Below, piece by piece: positions 26,710 through 40,941 of a stretch of DNA of 64,000 nt (its first letter is position 1; each line of letters begins with the position of its first letter). The stretch covers positions 13,792,164 to 13,856,163 of the forward strand of contig JARWKL010000005.1 of the NCBI GenBank assembly GCA_029961685.1. The letters run 5' to 3'. The translations under genes and the position numbers were made by a program. Below the pieces are notes generated by a model. That model was not told the DNA's origin, did no database searches, and saw only the letters and a program-made list of their open reading frames with translations. This DNA is from Aristolochia californica. Taxonomy: Eukaryota > Streptophyta > Magnoliopsida > Piperales > Aristolochiaceae.

Positions 26710-27284
26710 GGATCCATAGGTCATTTGAATCTTTAACTTGTTTCAAGCATGCATTTCCCTTTTTTAAAACATGTGTAGAAAAATCTCTTTCTTATAAAAT
26801 TCCTAGCTATTTGGGTGCAATTAGTCGAATTTCTGAAACTTGGATAACAAAACTTTTGTGTTCTTTTGTGGTGTGTGAATAAATTTTCCTTACTCACATT
26901 TGTTATTGCTTTAAATTCGTTCCAGACATAAATTCTAAAATTTTCAATTCACAATGCACAAATGTAGAGAGAGATAATTCAGAAGAGTGTCTGTAATTTT
27001 TAGGGATTGTAAACTCATTTTAGTTTTATATATTAGGTTTTGAAATCATCGAGAAAAGGGGAATGTGGTGGATTTTTAACTGAGTGTTGACTCCCGATCC
27101 ACAAGTCATTTCTTACAAAAATATAGCCAGTAACACATGATAAATAACTTTACAATCATCTATGATTCTCAGGTCAGCTTTTTTTAAATGCATAAAATAA
27201 TTGTTTGTTTGACTCGTGTAAATATCCCACCCCACGTTCACTTGAGAATTTCATGAGCGTTTGTTATTCTCTTTAAAAGGATTG
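26710..27284 (+). repeat. Hybrid, truncated monomer at the boundary of subfamilies A and B
   Basis: This monomer is 575 bp long. Its left part is type A (gtgtgtgaataaatt, gttattgctttaaattcg). At about 26,944 ctaaaattttca is joined to attcacaatgcacaaatg, losing roughly 100 bp. Everything to the right is type B (tatattaggttttg, aagtcatttcttac, cacttgagaatttcatgagc). The composition switch and the deletion share one junction. Confidence 0.85.
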
Positions 27285-28560
27285 GATATATAGGTCATTT
27301 GCATCTTTAACATGTTTCAAGCATGCATATCCATTTTTAAAACAAGTGTAGAAGAAATCTCTTTCTTATCAAATTCCAAGCTATAAGGGTTGAACTTGTC
27401 GAATTTCCAAACCTTGGATAACAAAACTTTTGTGTTCATTTGTGGTGTGTGAATAAATTTTATTTACTTACAATTGTTGTAGTTTAAAATTTTTTCCATA
27501 CATCAACTCTAAAATTTTCATTTTGTTATGATCTATTTGCCTTTTTTGTTTACGGGATGAAGGGAGAGTGAAAACTCAAAGTTTTGATTGAATAAAAAAG
27601 TATACCTCTAAAAAGGAAATGTACAATTCAAAAATATAGAGAGAGATACTTCCGAAAAGGGTCAGTAATTTTTAGGGATTGTAAACTCTTTTTAGTATTC
27701 ATATATTAGGTTTTCCAATCGTCCCAAAAAGGGGGAGGGAGGGGATTTTTATCTGAGCGATGACTTTCAAACCTTAAGTCATTTCTTACAAAAATATTGC
27801 TAGTTACGCATGTTATGTCACCTTGCAATTATCTCTGATTGTTAGGTCAGCTTTTTGTAAATGCGCAAATTATTGGGTTGTTTGACTCAGGTAACTATCC
27901 CACCGCATGTTCACTTGAGAATTTAATGAGCGTATGTTATTCTCTTTAAAAGGTTTGGATCCATAGGTTGTTTGCCTCTTTGACATGTTTCAAGCACGCA
28001 TATCCATTTTTAAAACATGTGTAGAAAAAATCTCTTTCTTATAAAATTCCAAGCTATTAGGGTTGAACTAGTAGAATTTCCAAAACTTGGATAAAAAAAC
28101 TTTTGTGTTCGTTCGTGGTGTGCGAATAAATTTTGTTTACTTACATTTGTTGTCATTTTAAATTTTTTCCATACACAAACTCTAAAATTTTCATTTTGGT
28201 GTGATCTATTTGCCTTTTTTCTTTACAGGATGAAGGGAGAGCGAAAACTCAAAGTGTTGATTGAATAAAAAAGTATACATCTAAAATGGAAATGTACAAT
28301 TCAAAAATGTAGAGAGAGATACTTCCGAAAAGGGTCAGTAATTTTTTGGGATTGTAAACTCTTTTTAGTATTCATATAATAGGTTTTCCAATAGTCGGGA
28401 AAATCGGGAGGGAGTGGATTTTTAACTGAGCGATGACTCTCAAACCTTAAGTCATTTCTTACAAAAATATTGCTATTTACGCATGTTATGTCACCTTGAA
28501 ATCATCTATGATTGTTAGGTCAGCTTTTTGTAAATGGGCAAAATAATGCGTTGTTTGACT
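27260..28560 (+). repeat. B monomers with the gcgatgact variant, two adjacent copies
   Basis: Monomers ending at 27,957 and 28,630 share gagagatacttccgaaaagg, tttttagtattcata, ctgagcgatgactt/ct, caaaccttaagtcatttc and catgttatgtcaccttg. They differ little, so one arose from the other. A third copy lies at about 47,880-48,080 (gataattacgaaaagggtca, gagcgatgactcccaaa, catgatatgtcaccatg). Confidence 0.75.
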
Positions 28561-28649
28561 CAGGTAACTATCCTACCACACATTCACTTGAGAATTTAAT
28601 GAGCGTATGTTATTCTCTTTAAAAGGTTTGGATCCATAGGTCGTTTGCT

Positions 28650-31600
28650 TCTTTAACATGTTTCAAGCATGTATATCCATTTTTAAAACATGTGTTGAAA
28701 AAATCACTTTCTTATAAAATTCCAAGCTATTAGGGTTGAACTAGTGGAATTTCCCAAACTTGGATAACAAAACTTTTGTGTTCATTTGTGGTGTGCGAAT
28801 AAATTTTCTTTACTTAAATTTTTTGTCATTTAAAATTTTTTTCATACAGAAACTCTAAAATTTTTATTTTGTTGTGATCTATTTGCCTTTTTTCTTTACG
28901 GGATGCAAGGAGAGCGAAAACTCAAAGTTTTGATTTAAGAAAAAAGTATACATCTAAAATTGAAATGCACATTGGAAAAATGTAGAGAGAGATAATTCCA
29001 AAGTGTGGCTTTAATTTTAGGGATTGTAAAATATTTTTAGTTTTTATAAATTAGTAATTACAATCGTCTGGAAAAGGGGGAGGTGGGGAATTTTTATTTG
29101 AGTGTTGACTCCCAATCTATAAGTCATTTCTTACAAAAATATAGCCTGTTATGCATGATAAATCACTTTACAGTCATCTATGATTGTTAGGTCCATTTTT
29201 TGTAAATGGGCAAAATAATGGATTGTTTGACTCTGGTAAATATCCCACCGGACGTTCACTTCAGAATTTAATGTGCGTTTGTTATTCTCTCTAAAAGGTT
29301 TGGATCCATAGGTGATTTACATCTTTAACATGTTTCAAGCATGCATATCCATTTTTAAAACATGTGTAGAAGAAATCTCTTTCTTATAAAATTCCAAGCT
29401 ATTAGGGTTGAACTAGTGGAATTTCCCAAACTTGGATAACAAAACTTTTGTGTTCATTTGTGGTGTGGGAATAATTTTTTTTTACTTAGATTTGTTGTTG
29501 TTTTAAATTTTTTGCATACATAAACTCTAAAATGTTCATTTTGTTGTAATCTATTGGCCTTTTTTCTTTTCGGGATGAAGGGAGAGCAGAAAATCAATTT
29601 TTTTTAGTTAAGAAAAAAGTATACATCTAAAATGGAAATTCACAATCCACAAATATAGTGAGAGATAATTCCAAAGTGTGTTCGTAATTTTTTACAGATT
29701 GTAAACTCTTTTATGTTTTTATATATTAGGTTTTTCAAACATTTGGAAAGGGTGGATGCGGGGGATTTTTAACTAAGTAGTGATTCCCAATCCATAAGTC
29801 ATTTCTTACCAAAATATAGCCCGTTACGTATGATAAATCACTTTTCTATCATCTATGATTGTTAGGTCTGCTTTTCTGTAAATGGGCAAAATAATGGCTT
29901 ATTTGACTCTGGTAAATATCCCACCGCACGTTCACTTGAGAATTTAGTGAGTGTTTGTTATTCTCTTTAAAACATTTGGATCCATAGGTCATTTGCATCT
30001 TAAACAAGTTTCAAGCATGCATATCCATTTTTAAAACATGTATAGAAGAAATCTTTTTCTTATAAAATTCCAAGCTATTAAGGTTGAACTAGTGGAATTT
30101 CCAAAATTTGGATAACAAAACTTTTGTGTTCATTTGTGGTGTGCGAGTAAATTTTATTTACTTAATTTTTTTTGTTTTAATTTTTTTCCATAAACAAACT
30201 CTAAATATTTCATTTTGTTGTGATCTATTTGCCTTTTTTGATTACATGATGAAGGGAGAGAGAAAACTCAAAGTTTTGCTTTAAGTAAAAAGCATACATA
30301 TAAAATGGAAATGCATAATGCACAAATGTTGAGAGAAATAATTCCAAAAAGTGTTTGTAATTTTTAGGGATTGTAAACTCTTTTAGTTTATATATATTAG
30401 GTTTTGCAATAGTCGGGGAAAGAGGGTGGTAGGTGATTTTTCACTGAGCGTTGACTCCCAATCCACAAGTCATTTCTTACAAAAATATAGCCCTTTACAC
30501 AGGATAAATCACTTTATAATCATCTATGATTGGTAGGTCAGCTTTTTGTAAATGGGGAAAATAATGGCTTGTTTGACTTCGGTAAATATCCCACCGCAAG
30601 TTCACTTGAAAATTTAATGTTATTCTCTTTAAAAGGTTTGGATCCATAGGTCGTTTGCAACTTTAACATATTTCAAGCATGTATATCCATTTGTAAAACT
30701 TGTGTAGAAAAAATCTCTTTCTTATAAAATTCCAAGCAATTAGGGTTGAACTAGTGGAATTTCTCAAACTTGGATAACAAAACCTTTTTGTTCCTTTGTG
30801 GTGTGCGAATAAATTTTCTTTACTTACATTTGTTGTTGTTTTAAATTTTTCCATACATAAAATTTATAATTTTTATTTTTATGTGATCAATTTGCTTTTT
30901 CTATTTACGGGACGAAGGGAGAGTGAAAAATCAAAGTTTCGATTTAAGAAAAAAGTATACATCTACAACAGAAATTCACAACGCACAAATGCAGAGAGAG
31001 AAAATTCCAATGAGTGTCTACAATTTTTAGGGTTTGTAAAATCTTTTTTTTTTTTATATATTAGTTTTTGCAATCGTCAGGAAGAGGGGGAGGTGGGGGA
31101 TTTTTAACTGAGTGTTGACTCCCAATCCATAAGTCATTTCTTACAAAAATATAGCCCGTTACTCATGATAAATCTCTTTACAATCATCTATGCTTGTTAG
31201 GTCTGCTCTTTGTATGGGCATATTAATGACTTGTTTGACTCGGGTAAATATCCCACTGCTTGTTCACTTGAGAATTTAATGAGCGTTTGTTATTCCCTTT
31301 AAAAGGTATGGATCCATTGGTCATTTGCATCTTTAACAAATTTCAAGCATGCATATCCATTTTTAAAACATTTGAAGAAAAAATCTATTTCTTATAAAAT
31401 TCCAAGCTATTAGGGTTGAAATAGCGGAATTTCAAAACCTTGGATAAGAAAATTTTTGTGTTCATTTGTGGTGTGCGAATAAATTTTCTTTACTTACATT
31501 TGTTATTGTTTTAAATTTTTTCCATACACAAACTCTAAAACTTTCATTTTGTTGTGATCTATTTGCCTTTTTTTTTTTTACGGGATGAAGGCAGAGCGAA

Positions 31601-32500
31601 AACTACAAGTTTTGATTTATGAAAAAATTATACATGTAAAATGGAAATGCACAATACACAAATGTAGAGAGAGATAATTCCACAAAGTGTCTGTAATTTT
31701 TAGAGACTGTGAAATCTTTTTAGTTTTTAAATATTAGGTTATTCAATTGACGGGAAAAGGTTGAGGTGGGGGATTTTTAACTGAGTGTTGACTCCCAATC
31801 CATAAGTCATTTCCTACAAAAAAAATAGCTCGTTATGCATGATAAATCACTTTACTATCGTCTATGATTTTTTGGTCAGCTTTTTAGTAAATGGGCAAAA
31901 TAATGGCGTGTTGGACTCAGGTAAATATCCTACTGCACGTTTACTTGAGAATTTAATGAGCGTTTGTTATTCTCTTTCAAAGTTTTGGATCCAAAGGTCA
32001 TTTGCATTTATAATATAATTCAAGCATTCATATCCATTTTTAAAACATGTGAAGAAGAAATCTTTTTCTTATAAAATTCCAAGCTATTAGGGTTGAACTA
32101 GTGGAATATCCCAAGCTTGGATAACAAAACTTCTGTGTCCTTTTCTGGTGTGCGAATAAATTTTCTTTACTTACTTTTTGTTGTTGTTTTAAATGTTTTC
32201 CATACATCAAATCTAAAATTTTCATTCTGTTGTGATATGTTTGCCTTTTTTGTTACGGGACGAAGGGAGAGTGAAAAATCAATGTTTAGATTTAAGAAAA
32301 AAGTATACATCTAAAATAGAAATTCACAATGCACAAATGTAGAGAGAGATAATTCATAAGAGTGTCTGTAATTTTTAGGGATTGTAAACTATTTTTAGTT
32401 TTTATATATTATTTTTTGCAATCGTCGGGAAAAGGGGGAGGGGGGATTTTTAACTGAGTGTTGACTCCATATCCATAAGTCATTTTTTACAAAAATATAG
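28650..32500 (+). repeat. HOR-like block P, copy 1
   Basis: Successive monomers carry, in order, tgtggctttaatttt (29,005), ccacaaatatagtgagag (29,645), the agagggtggtaggtg plus cacaggataaatcactttat pair (30,421-30,515), a tgcttgttagg variant (31,190), and tttactatcgtctatg with gttggactc (31,850-31,920). The same series recurs at 41.63-45.4 kb, offset about 12.98 kb at first and 12.88 kb after the 43,847 deletion in the other copy. Confidence 0.75.
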
Positions 32501-35500
32501 CCTGCTATGCATGATATATCTCTTTACAATCATCTATGATTTTTAGCACAACTTTTTTTTTATTGGGCATTATAATGGCATGTTTGACTCAGTTAAATAT
32601 CCCACTGCACGTTCACTTGAGAATTTAATGAGTGTTAGTTATTCTATTAAAAGGTTTTGATCCATAGGTCATTTGCATCTTTAACATGTTTCTAGCATGC
32701 ATATTTATTTTTGAAACATGTGTAGAAGAAATCTCTTTCTTATAAAATTCCAAGCAATTAGGGTTGAACTAGTGGAATTTCACAAACTTTGATAACAAAA
32801 CATGTGTTAATTTGTGGTGTGTGAATAAATTTTATTTACATACATTTTTTGTTGTTTTAAATTTTTTCCATGGATAAATTCTAAAATTTTTATTTTGTTG
32901 TGATCTATTTGCCTTTTTAGTTTTCGGGATGAAGCGAGAGCGAAAAATGAAAGTTTTTTTTTAAGAAAAAGTATACATCTAAAATGGAAATTCACAATGG
33001 ACAAATGTACAGAGAGTTAATTCCGAAGAGTTTCTATTATTTTTATGAATTATAAAGTCTTTTTAGTTTTTATATATTAGGTTTTGCAATCGATAGGGTA
33101 ATGGGGGAGGCGAGGGATTTTTAACTGAGTGTCGATTCCCAATCCATAAGTAATTTCTTACAAAAATATAGCCCGTTACTCATGATAAATCACTTTACAA
33201 TCGACTATGATTGTTAGGTATGTTTTTTTTGTAAATGGGCAAAAAATTTACTTGTTGGACTCATGTAAATATCCCACCACACGTTTACTTGAGAATTTAA
33301 TGATCGTTTATTATTCTCTTTAAAAGGTTTGAATCCATAGGTCATTTGCATCTTTAACATGTTTCAAGCATGCATATCCATTTTTTAAACATGTGTAGAA
33401 GAAATTTCTTTCTTATAAAATTCCAAGCTACTAGGTTGAACTAGTGGAATTTCCCAAACTTGGATAACAAAACTTTTGTGTTCTTCTGTGGTGTGCGAAT
33501 AAATTTTAATTTCTTACTTTTGTTGTTGTTTTAAATTTTTTCCATACATAAACTCTAAAATTTTCATTTTGTTCAGATCTATTTGCCATTTTTTTTTACA
33601 GGATGAAACAAGAGCGAAAACTCAAAGTTTGTATTTAAGTTAAAATTATACATCTAAAATGGAAATTCACAATTTAAAATTGTAGAGAGATAATTCCAAA
33701 GTGTTTGTAATTTTTAGGGATTGTAAACTCTTTTTAGTTTTTATTTATTAGGTTTTGCAATCGTCAGGAAAAGGGGGAGGCGGGTTATTTTTAACTGAGC
33801 ATTGACTCCCAATCCATAAGACATTTCTTACAAAAATAGAGCCCATTACGCATGATAAATCACTTTACATTCATCTATGATTGGTAGGTCAGCTTTTTCT
33901 AAATGGGAAAATAATGGCTTCTTTGACTCAGGTAAATATACCCCAACACGTTCACATAGAATTTAATGAGCGTATGTTATTCTCTTTAAAAGGTTTGGAT
34001 CCAAAGGTTGTTTGCATCTTTAACATGTTTCAAGCAAGCATCCATTTTTAAAACATGTGTAGATGAAATCTCTTTCTTACATAATTCCAAGCTATTAGTG
34101 TTGAACTAGTGCAATTTCCATAACTTGGATAACAAAACTTTTGTGTTCATCTGTAGCGTGCGAATAAATTTTCTTTGCTTACATTTGTTGTTGTTTTAAA
34201 TAAATTTCATACAGAAACTCTAAAATTTTCATTTTGTTGTGATCTTTTTGACTTTTTTGTTTACGGGATGCAAAAAGAGAAAACACAATGTTTTGATTTA
34301 AGAAAAAGGTATAAATCTAAAATGAAAATGCACAATGTACAAATGTTGAGAGAGATAATTCAAAAAAGTGCCTATAATTTTTTGGCATTGTAAACTCTTT
34401 TTAGTTGTTATATATTAGGTGTTGCAATCATTGGGAAAAGGGGGAGGCGGGTGATTTTTAACTGAGCGTTGATTCCCAATCCATAAGTCATTTCTTAAAA
34501 AAATATAGCCCGCTACGCATGATAAATCACTTTACATGCAACTAAGATTGGTAGATCAGCTTTTTGTAAATGGGGAAAATAATGGTTGTTTGACTCTGGT
34601 AAATATCCCACCCCACGTTCACTTGAGAATTTAATGACCGTATGTTATTCTCTTTAAAAGGTTTGGATCCATAGGTCGTATGCATCTTTAACATGTTTCA
34701 AGCATGCATATCCATTTTTAAAACATTTGTAGAAGAAATCTCTTTCTTATAAAATTCCAAGCTATTAGGGTTGAACTAGTGGATTTTTCCAAACTTGGAT
34801 AACAAAACTTTTATGTTCATTTGTGGTGTGCAAATAAATTAATTTACTTACATTTGTTGTTGTTTTAAAATTTTCCCATACACAAACTCTAAAATTTTCA
34901 TTTTGTTGTGATCTATTTGTCTTTTTTGTTTACAAGATGAAGGGAGAGCGATAACTCCAAGTTTCGATTTAAGAAAAAAGTATACTTCAAAAACTGAAAT
35001 GCACAATGTACAAATGTAGAGAGAGATAATTCCAAAGTGTTTCTATAATTTTTAGGGATTGTAAACTCATTTTGTTTTTATATATTAGGTTATTCAATCC
35101 TCAGCAAAAGGTGGAAGTGGGGGATTTTCAACTGATTGTTGTCTCCCAATCCATATATCATTTCTTTTAAAAATATAGCCCATTACACATGATAAATCAC
35201 TTTATTGTCATCTATGATTGTTAGGTCAGCTTTTTTGTAAATGGACAAAATAATGGCTTGTTTGACTCGGGTAAATATCCCACCACATGTTCACTTGAGA
35301 ATTTAATGAGCGTTTGTTATTCTCTTTAAAAGCTTTGGATCCAAAGGTCATTTGTATCTTTAACATGTTTCAAGCATGCATATCCCTTTTTGAAGCATGT
35401 GTAGAAGAAATCTCTTTCTTGTAAAATTCCAAGCTATTAGGGTTGAACTTGTGGAATTTCCCAAACTTGGATAACAAAAGTTTTGTGTTCCTTTGTGGTG

Positions 35501-36008
35501 TGTGGATAAATTTTATTTACATACATTTGTTGTTGTTTCAAATTTTTCCATACATAAACTCTAAAATTTTCATTTTGTTGTGATCTATTTGCCTTTTTTG
35601 TTTACGGGACGAACAACGAGTAAAAAATCATAGTTTTGATTGAAGAAAAAAGTATACATCTACAATAGAAATTCACAATGCACAAATGTAGAGAGAGATA
35701 ATTCCAAAGAGTTTCTGAAATTTTTAGTGATTGTAAACTCTTTTTAGTTTTTATATATTGGTTTTTGAAATCGTCGGGAAAAGGGGGAGGCTGGGGATTT
35801 TTAACTGAGGGTTGAGTCCCAATCCATAAGTCATTTCTTAAAAAAAAAAAACCCATTACAAATGATAAATCTCTTTACAATGATCTATGATTGTTAGGTC
35901 TGCTTTTTGTAAATGGGCAAAATAATGGTTTGTTTGACTCAGGTAAATATCCCACAGCACGTTCATTGGAGAATTTATTGAGCGTTTGTTATTCTCTTTA
36001 AAATGTTT

Positions 36009-36649
36009 GGATCCCTAGTTCATTTGCATCTTTTACATGTTTCAATCATGCATATCCATTTTTAAAACTTGTGTAGAAAAAATCTCTTTCTTATAAAATT
36101 CCTAGCTATTAGGGTTGAACTAGTGGAATTTCCAAAACTTGGATAACAAAACTTTTTTGATCATTAGTGGTGTGAGAATAAATTTTGTTTACTTACTTTT
36201 GTTTTTGTTTTAAATTTTTTCCATACATGAACTCTAAAATTTCATTTTGTTGTGATCTATTTGCTTTTTTAGTGTACAGAAGAAAGGAGAGCGAAAACTC
36301 AAAGTTTTGATTTAAGAAAAAAGTATACATCTAAAATGGAAATGCACAATGCACAAATGTAAAGAGAGATAATTCCAAAGAGTGTCTGTAATGCTTAGGG
36401 ATTGTAAACTCATTTTAGCTTTATATATTAGGTTTTTCAATCGTCAGGAAAAGGGGGAGGCTGGGGATTTTTAACTGAGTGTTGACTCCAAATCTCTAAG
36501 TCATTTCTTACAAAAATATTGCCAATTACGCATGATATGTCACCTTGCAATCATCTATTATTGTTAGGTAAACTTTTTTTACATGGGCAAAATAATGGCT
36601 TGTTTGACTAGGGTAAATATCCCACCGGGTTATTCTCTTTAAAAGGTTT
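36009..36649 (+). repeat. B monomer with a 31-bp deletion before phase 0
   Basis: At about 36,627 tatcccaccg is joined to ggttattctctttaaaagg, removing the cacgttcacttgagaattt region. Spacing falls to 641 bp. Confidence 0.85.
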
Positions 36650-38100
36650 GGATCCATAAGTCATTTGCATCTTTAACATGTTTCAAGCTTGCATATCCAT
36701 TTTTAAAACATGTCTTGAGGAAATCTCTTTCTTATCAAATTCAAAGCTATTAGGGTTGAACTTGTGAAATTTCCTAAACTTGGATAAAAAAAAATTTGTG
36801 TTCATTTATGGTGTGCGAATAAATTTTCTTTACTTACATTTGTTGTTGTTTTAAATTTTTTCAAAAAAAAAATTCTAAAATTTTCATTTTGTTGTGATCT
36901 TTTTGCCGTTTTTCTTTTCGGGACGAAGGGAAAGCGAAATGTCAAAGTTTTGATTTAACAAAAACGTATACATCTTAAATGGAAATTCACAATGCCCAAA
37001 TGTAGAGAGAGATAATTCCAAAGAGTCACTTTAATTTTTAGGGATTGTAAATTCTTTTTAGTTTTTATATATTAGGTTTTGCAATCGTCGGGAAAAGAGG
37101 GAGGCGGGGGATTTTTAACTGAGTGTTGTCTCCCAATCCATAAGTCATTTCTAACAAAAATATAGCCTGTTACATATCATATATCACTTTACGATCATCT
37201 ATGATTGTATGGTCAGCTTTATGTTAAAGGAAAAATTATGGTTTGGTTTACTCGGATAAATATCCCACCGCACGTTCACTTGAGAATTTAATGAGCGTTT
37301 ATTATTCTCTTTAAAAGATTTGGATCCATAGGTGATTTGCATCTTTAACATGTTTCAAGCATGCATATCCATTTTTAAAACATGTGTTGAGGAAATCTTT
37401 TTCTTACAAAATTTCAAGCTATTAGGGTGGAACTAGTGGAATTTCCCAAACATTCAAAACAAAACTTTTGTGTTCATTTTTGGTGTGCGAATAAATTTTC
37501 TTTACTTACATTTGTTGTGGTTTTAAATTTTTTCCATTCATAAACTCTAAAATTTTCATTTTGTTGTGATCTATTTGCCTTTTTTGTTTATGGGATGAAA
37601 GCAGAGCGAAAACTCAAAGTTTGTATTTAAGAAAAAATTATACATCTAAAATGAAAATTCCCAATGCAAAAATGTCGGGAGAGATAATTCCAAAGAATAT
37701 CTGCAATTTTTAGGGATTGTAAAATCTTTTAACTTTTTATTTACTAAGTTTTGTAATCGTCAGGAAAAGGGGGAGGAGGGGGATTTTTAACTGAGTGTTG
37801 ACTACCAATCCATAAGTCATTTCTTACATAAATATAGCCCGTTATGCATGATAAATCACTTTACAATCATCTATGATTGTTAGGTCAACTTTATGTAGAT
37901 GGGCAAAATAATGGTTTGTTTGACTTGGATAAATATCCCACCGCACGTTCACTTGAGAATTTAATGAGCATTTGTTATTCTCTTTAAAAGGTTTGGATCC
38001 ATAGGTCATTTGCATATTTAACATGTTTCAAGCATGCATTTCCATTTTAAAAACATGTGTAGAAGAAATCTCTTTCTTATAAAATTCCAAGATATTAGGG
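36500..38100 (+). repeat. HOR-like block Q, copy 1
   Basis: Landmarks 36,650, 37,322 and 37,995 pair with 48,208, 48,880 and 49,552 at a constant offset of 11,557-11,558 bp. Shared private variants include catgatatgtcacc, cacaatgcccaaatgtag, atttctaacaaaaatat (tttctaacaaaaatat in the other copy), atatcactttacgatc, the gctttatgt run and aagtttgtatttaag. Confidence 0.75.
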
Positions 38101-39340
38101 TTGAATTAGTGGAATTTCCCAAACTTGGATAACAAAACTTTTTTGTTCATTTGTGGTGTGCGAATAAATTTTCTTTAATTACATTTGTTCTTGTTTTAAC
38201 TTTTTTCCATACACAAACTCTAAAATTTTCATTTTTTTGTGACCTATTTGCCTTTTTTGTTTACGGGTTGAAGAAAGAGCGAAAACTGAAAGTTTTGATT
38301 TAAGAAAAAAGTATACATATAAAATGGAAATGCATAGTGCACAAATGTTAAGAGAGATAATTCATAAAAGTGTCTATAATTTTTAGAGATTTGTAGACTC
38401 TTTTTAGTTTTTATATATTAGGTTTTGAAATAGTTGGGAAAAGTGGAAGGCAAGTGGTTTTTAACTGAGCGTTGACTCCCAAACCATAAGTCATTTTTTA
38501 CAAAAATATAGCCCGTTACACATGATAAATCACTTTACAATTATCTATGATTGGTAGGTCAGCATTTTGTAAATTGGGAAAATAATAGTTTGTTTGACTC
38601 AGGTAAATATCCCCCCGCATGTTCACTTAAGAATGTAATGAGTGTATGTTACTATCTTTAAAAGGTTTGGATCCATTGGTCGTTTGCATCTTTAACATGT
38701 TTCAAGCAAGCATATCCATTTGTAAAACATATGTAGAAAAAATCTCTTTCTTATGAAATTCTAAGAAATTAGGGTTGAACTAGTGGAATTTCCCAAACTT
38801 GGATAACAAAACTTTTATGTTCATTTGTGGTGTGCGAGTAAATTTTTTTTACATAAATTTGTTGTTGTTTCAAATATTTCTATACATAAACTCTAAAATT
38901 TTCATATTGTTGTGATCTATTTGCCTTTTACGTGTAAGGGATGCAGGGAGAGTGAAAACTCAAAGTTTTGATATAAGGAAAAAGTATACATCTAAAATGG
39001 AAATGCACAATGCACAAATATAGAGAGAGATAATTCCAAAGTATGTCTGTAATTTTTAGGGATTGTAAACCCTTTTTAGTTTTTATATATTAGGTTTTAC
39101 AATCGTCAGGAAAAGGGGGAGGTAGGGGATTTTTAACTGAGTGTTGACTCCCAATCCATAAGTCATTTCTTAAAAAAATATAGCCTATTACACATGATAA
39201 ATCACTTTACATTCAACTATGATTGTTAAGTAATTTTTTTTTAAATGGGCAAAATAAAGGCTTGTTTGACTCGGGTAAATATCCCACCGCACTTTCACTT
39301 GAGAATTTAATGAGCGTTTGATATTCTCTTTTAAAGGTTT

Positions 39341-40313
39341 GGATCCATAGTGATTTGCATCTTTAACATGTTTCAAGCATGGATATCCGTTTTTAAAACT
39401 TGTGTAGAAGAAATCTCTTTCTTATAAAATTCCAAGCTATTAGGGTTAAACTAGTGGAATTTCTCAAACTTGGATAATGAAACTTTTGTGTTCATTTGAG
39501 GTGTGGGAATAAATTTTCTTTACTTACATATGTTGTTGTTTTAAATTTTTTCCATAAATAAACTCTAAAAGTTTCATTTTTTTGTAATCTATTTGCCTTT
39601 TTTTTTCGGGATGAAGGGAGAGAGAAAAATCAAAGTTTTGATTTAAGAAAAAAGTATACATCTAAAATGGAAATTCACAATCCACAAATATAGTGAGAGA
39701 TAATTCCAAAGAGTGTCTGTAATTTTTACGGATTGTAAACTCTTTTTTGTTTTTGTATATTTGGTTTTTCAATCATTGGGAAAAGGTGGAGGTGGGGGAT
39801 TTTTAACTGAGTGTTGACTCCATATCCATAAGTCATTTCATACAAAAATATAGCCCATTACGCATGATCAATCACTTTACATCATCTATACTCTTTAGGT
39901 TAGCTTTTTTTGTAAATGGAATAAAGGGAGATTGAACACTCAAAGTTTTGATTTAAGAAAAAACTATGCATCTAAAATGGAAATGGACAATGCACTAATG
40001 TAGAGAGAGATAATTTCAAATAGTGTCTATAATTTTTAGGGATTTTTAACTCTTTTTAGTTTTTATATATTTGGTTTTAAAATATTCGTGAAAAGGGGAG
40101 GCGGGGGATTTTTAACTGAGTGTTGATTCCAGATCCAAATGAACATTCTTACAAAAATATAGACCATTACACTTGATAAGTCACTTTACAACGATCTATG
40201 ATTATTAGGTAATGTAAACGGGCAAAATAATAGCTTGTTTGACTTAGGTAAATATCCCATCGCACGTTCACTTGAGAATTTAATGAGCATTTGTTATTAT
40301 CTTTAAAATGTTA
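39341..40313 (+). repeat. Monomer with an extra partial copy (973 bp between landmarks)
   Basis: At 39,919 the sequence leaves one monomer at tttgtaaatgga (about phase 578) and continues as ataaagggagattgaacact (about phase 277), then runs to the next GGATCC-like site at 40,314. The result is roughly 300 bp of extra satellite. The two overlapping stretches differ at many positions, so this is exchange between non-identical monomers and not a fresh tandem duplication. The added part resembles the variant at 49.8-50.1 kb (gggagattg, tatatttggtttta, a gtgaaaagg G tract, ccaaatccaaa). Confidence 0.88.
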
Positions 40314-40941
40314 GGATCCATAGGTCATTTTCATCTTTAACAAGTTTCAAGCAAGCATATCCATTTTTAAAACATGTGTAGAAGAAATCGCTTTCTTATT
40401 AAATTCCAAGCAATTTGGGTTCATTTGTGGTGTGCGAATAAATTTTCTTTACTTACATTTGTTGTTGTTTTAAATGTTTTCCATACATAAAATCTAAAAT
40501 TTTCATTTTGTTCTGATTTGTTTGCCTTTTTTGTTTACGGGATGAAGGGAGAGCGAAAACTCAAAGTTTTGATTTAAAGAAAAAAGTATACATCTAAATT
40601 GGTAATGCACAATGCAAAAATTCAGAGAGAGATAATTCCAAAAATTTTCTTTAATTTTTAGGGATTGTAAACTCTATTCGGTTTTTATATATTAGGTTTT
40701 GCTATCTATAGGAAAAGGGAAGGCAGGGTATTTTTAACAGAGCATTGGCTCCCAATCTTTAAGTCATTTCTTACAAAAATATAGCCCGTTATGTATGATA
40801 AATCACTTTAAAACCATCTATGATTGTTAGGTCAACTTTTTGTAAATAGGCAAAATAATCGCTTATTGGACTTGGGTAAATATCCCATCTCACATTCACT
40901 TGAGAATTTAATTAGCGTTTGTTATTCTCTTTAAAAGGTTA
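40314..40941 (+). repeat. B monomer with a 45-bp deletion
   Basis: Near 40,421 caatttgggtt is joined to catttgtggtgtgcg, omitting the gaactagtgg to tttgtgtt stretch. The gtt on both sides of the lost segment is the likely microhomology. Spacing is 628 bp. Confidence 0.85.

Larger units (their letters stand above)
2740..26944 (+). repeat. Subfamily A satellite domain, main body
   Basis: About 36 consecutive monomers of type A. Typical markers are cacttgggaatttaatgtta with no gagcgttt insert, tcattccttac, tatatcaggttctgc, tttacgagatgaag, gttattgctttaaat, gtgtgtgaata and ctatgatcgttagg. Individual monomers differ by scattered substitutions and small indels, so they are not recently homogenised apart from short local stretches. 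The domain includes several broken monomers, listed separately. Nothing other than satellite is visible. Confidence 0.93.

Noticed and set aside
30796..31107. The longest open frame, 103 codons on the + strand
   Set aside because: It lies wholly within ordinary B monomers, has low-complexity F/K/N-rich composition expected of AT-rich DNA, and shows no recognisable domain.
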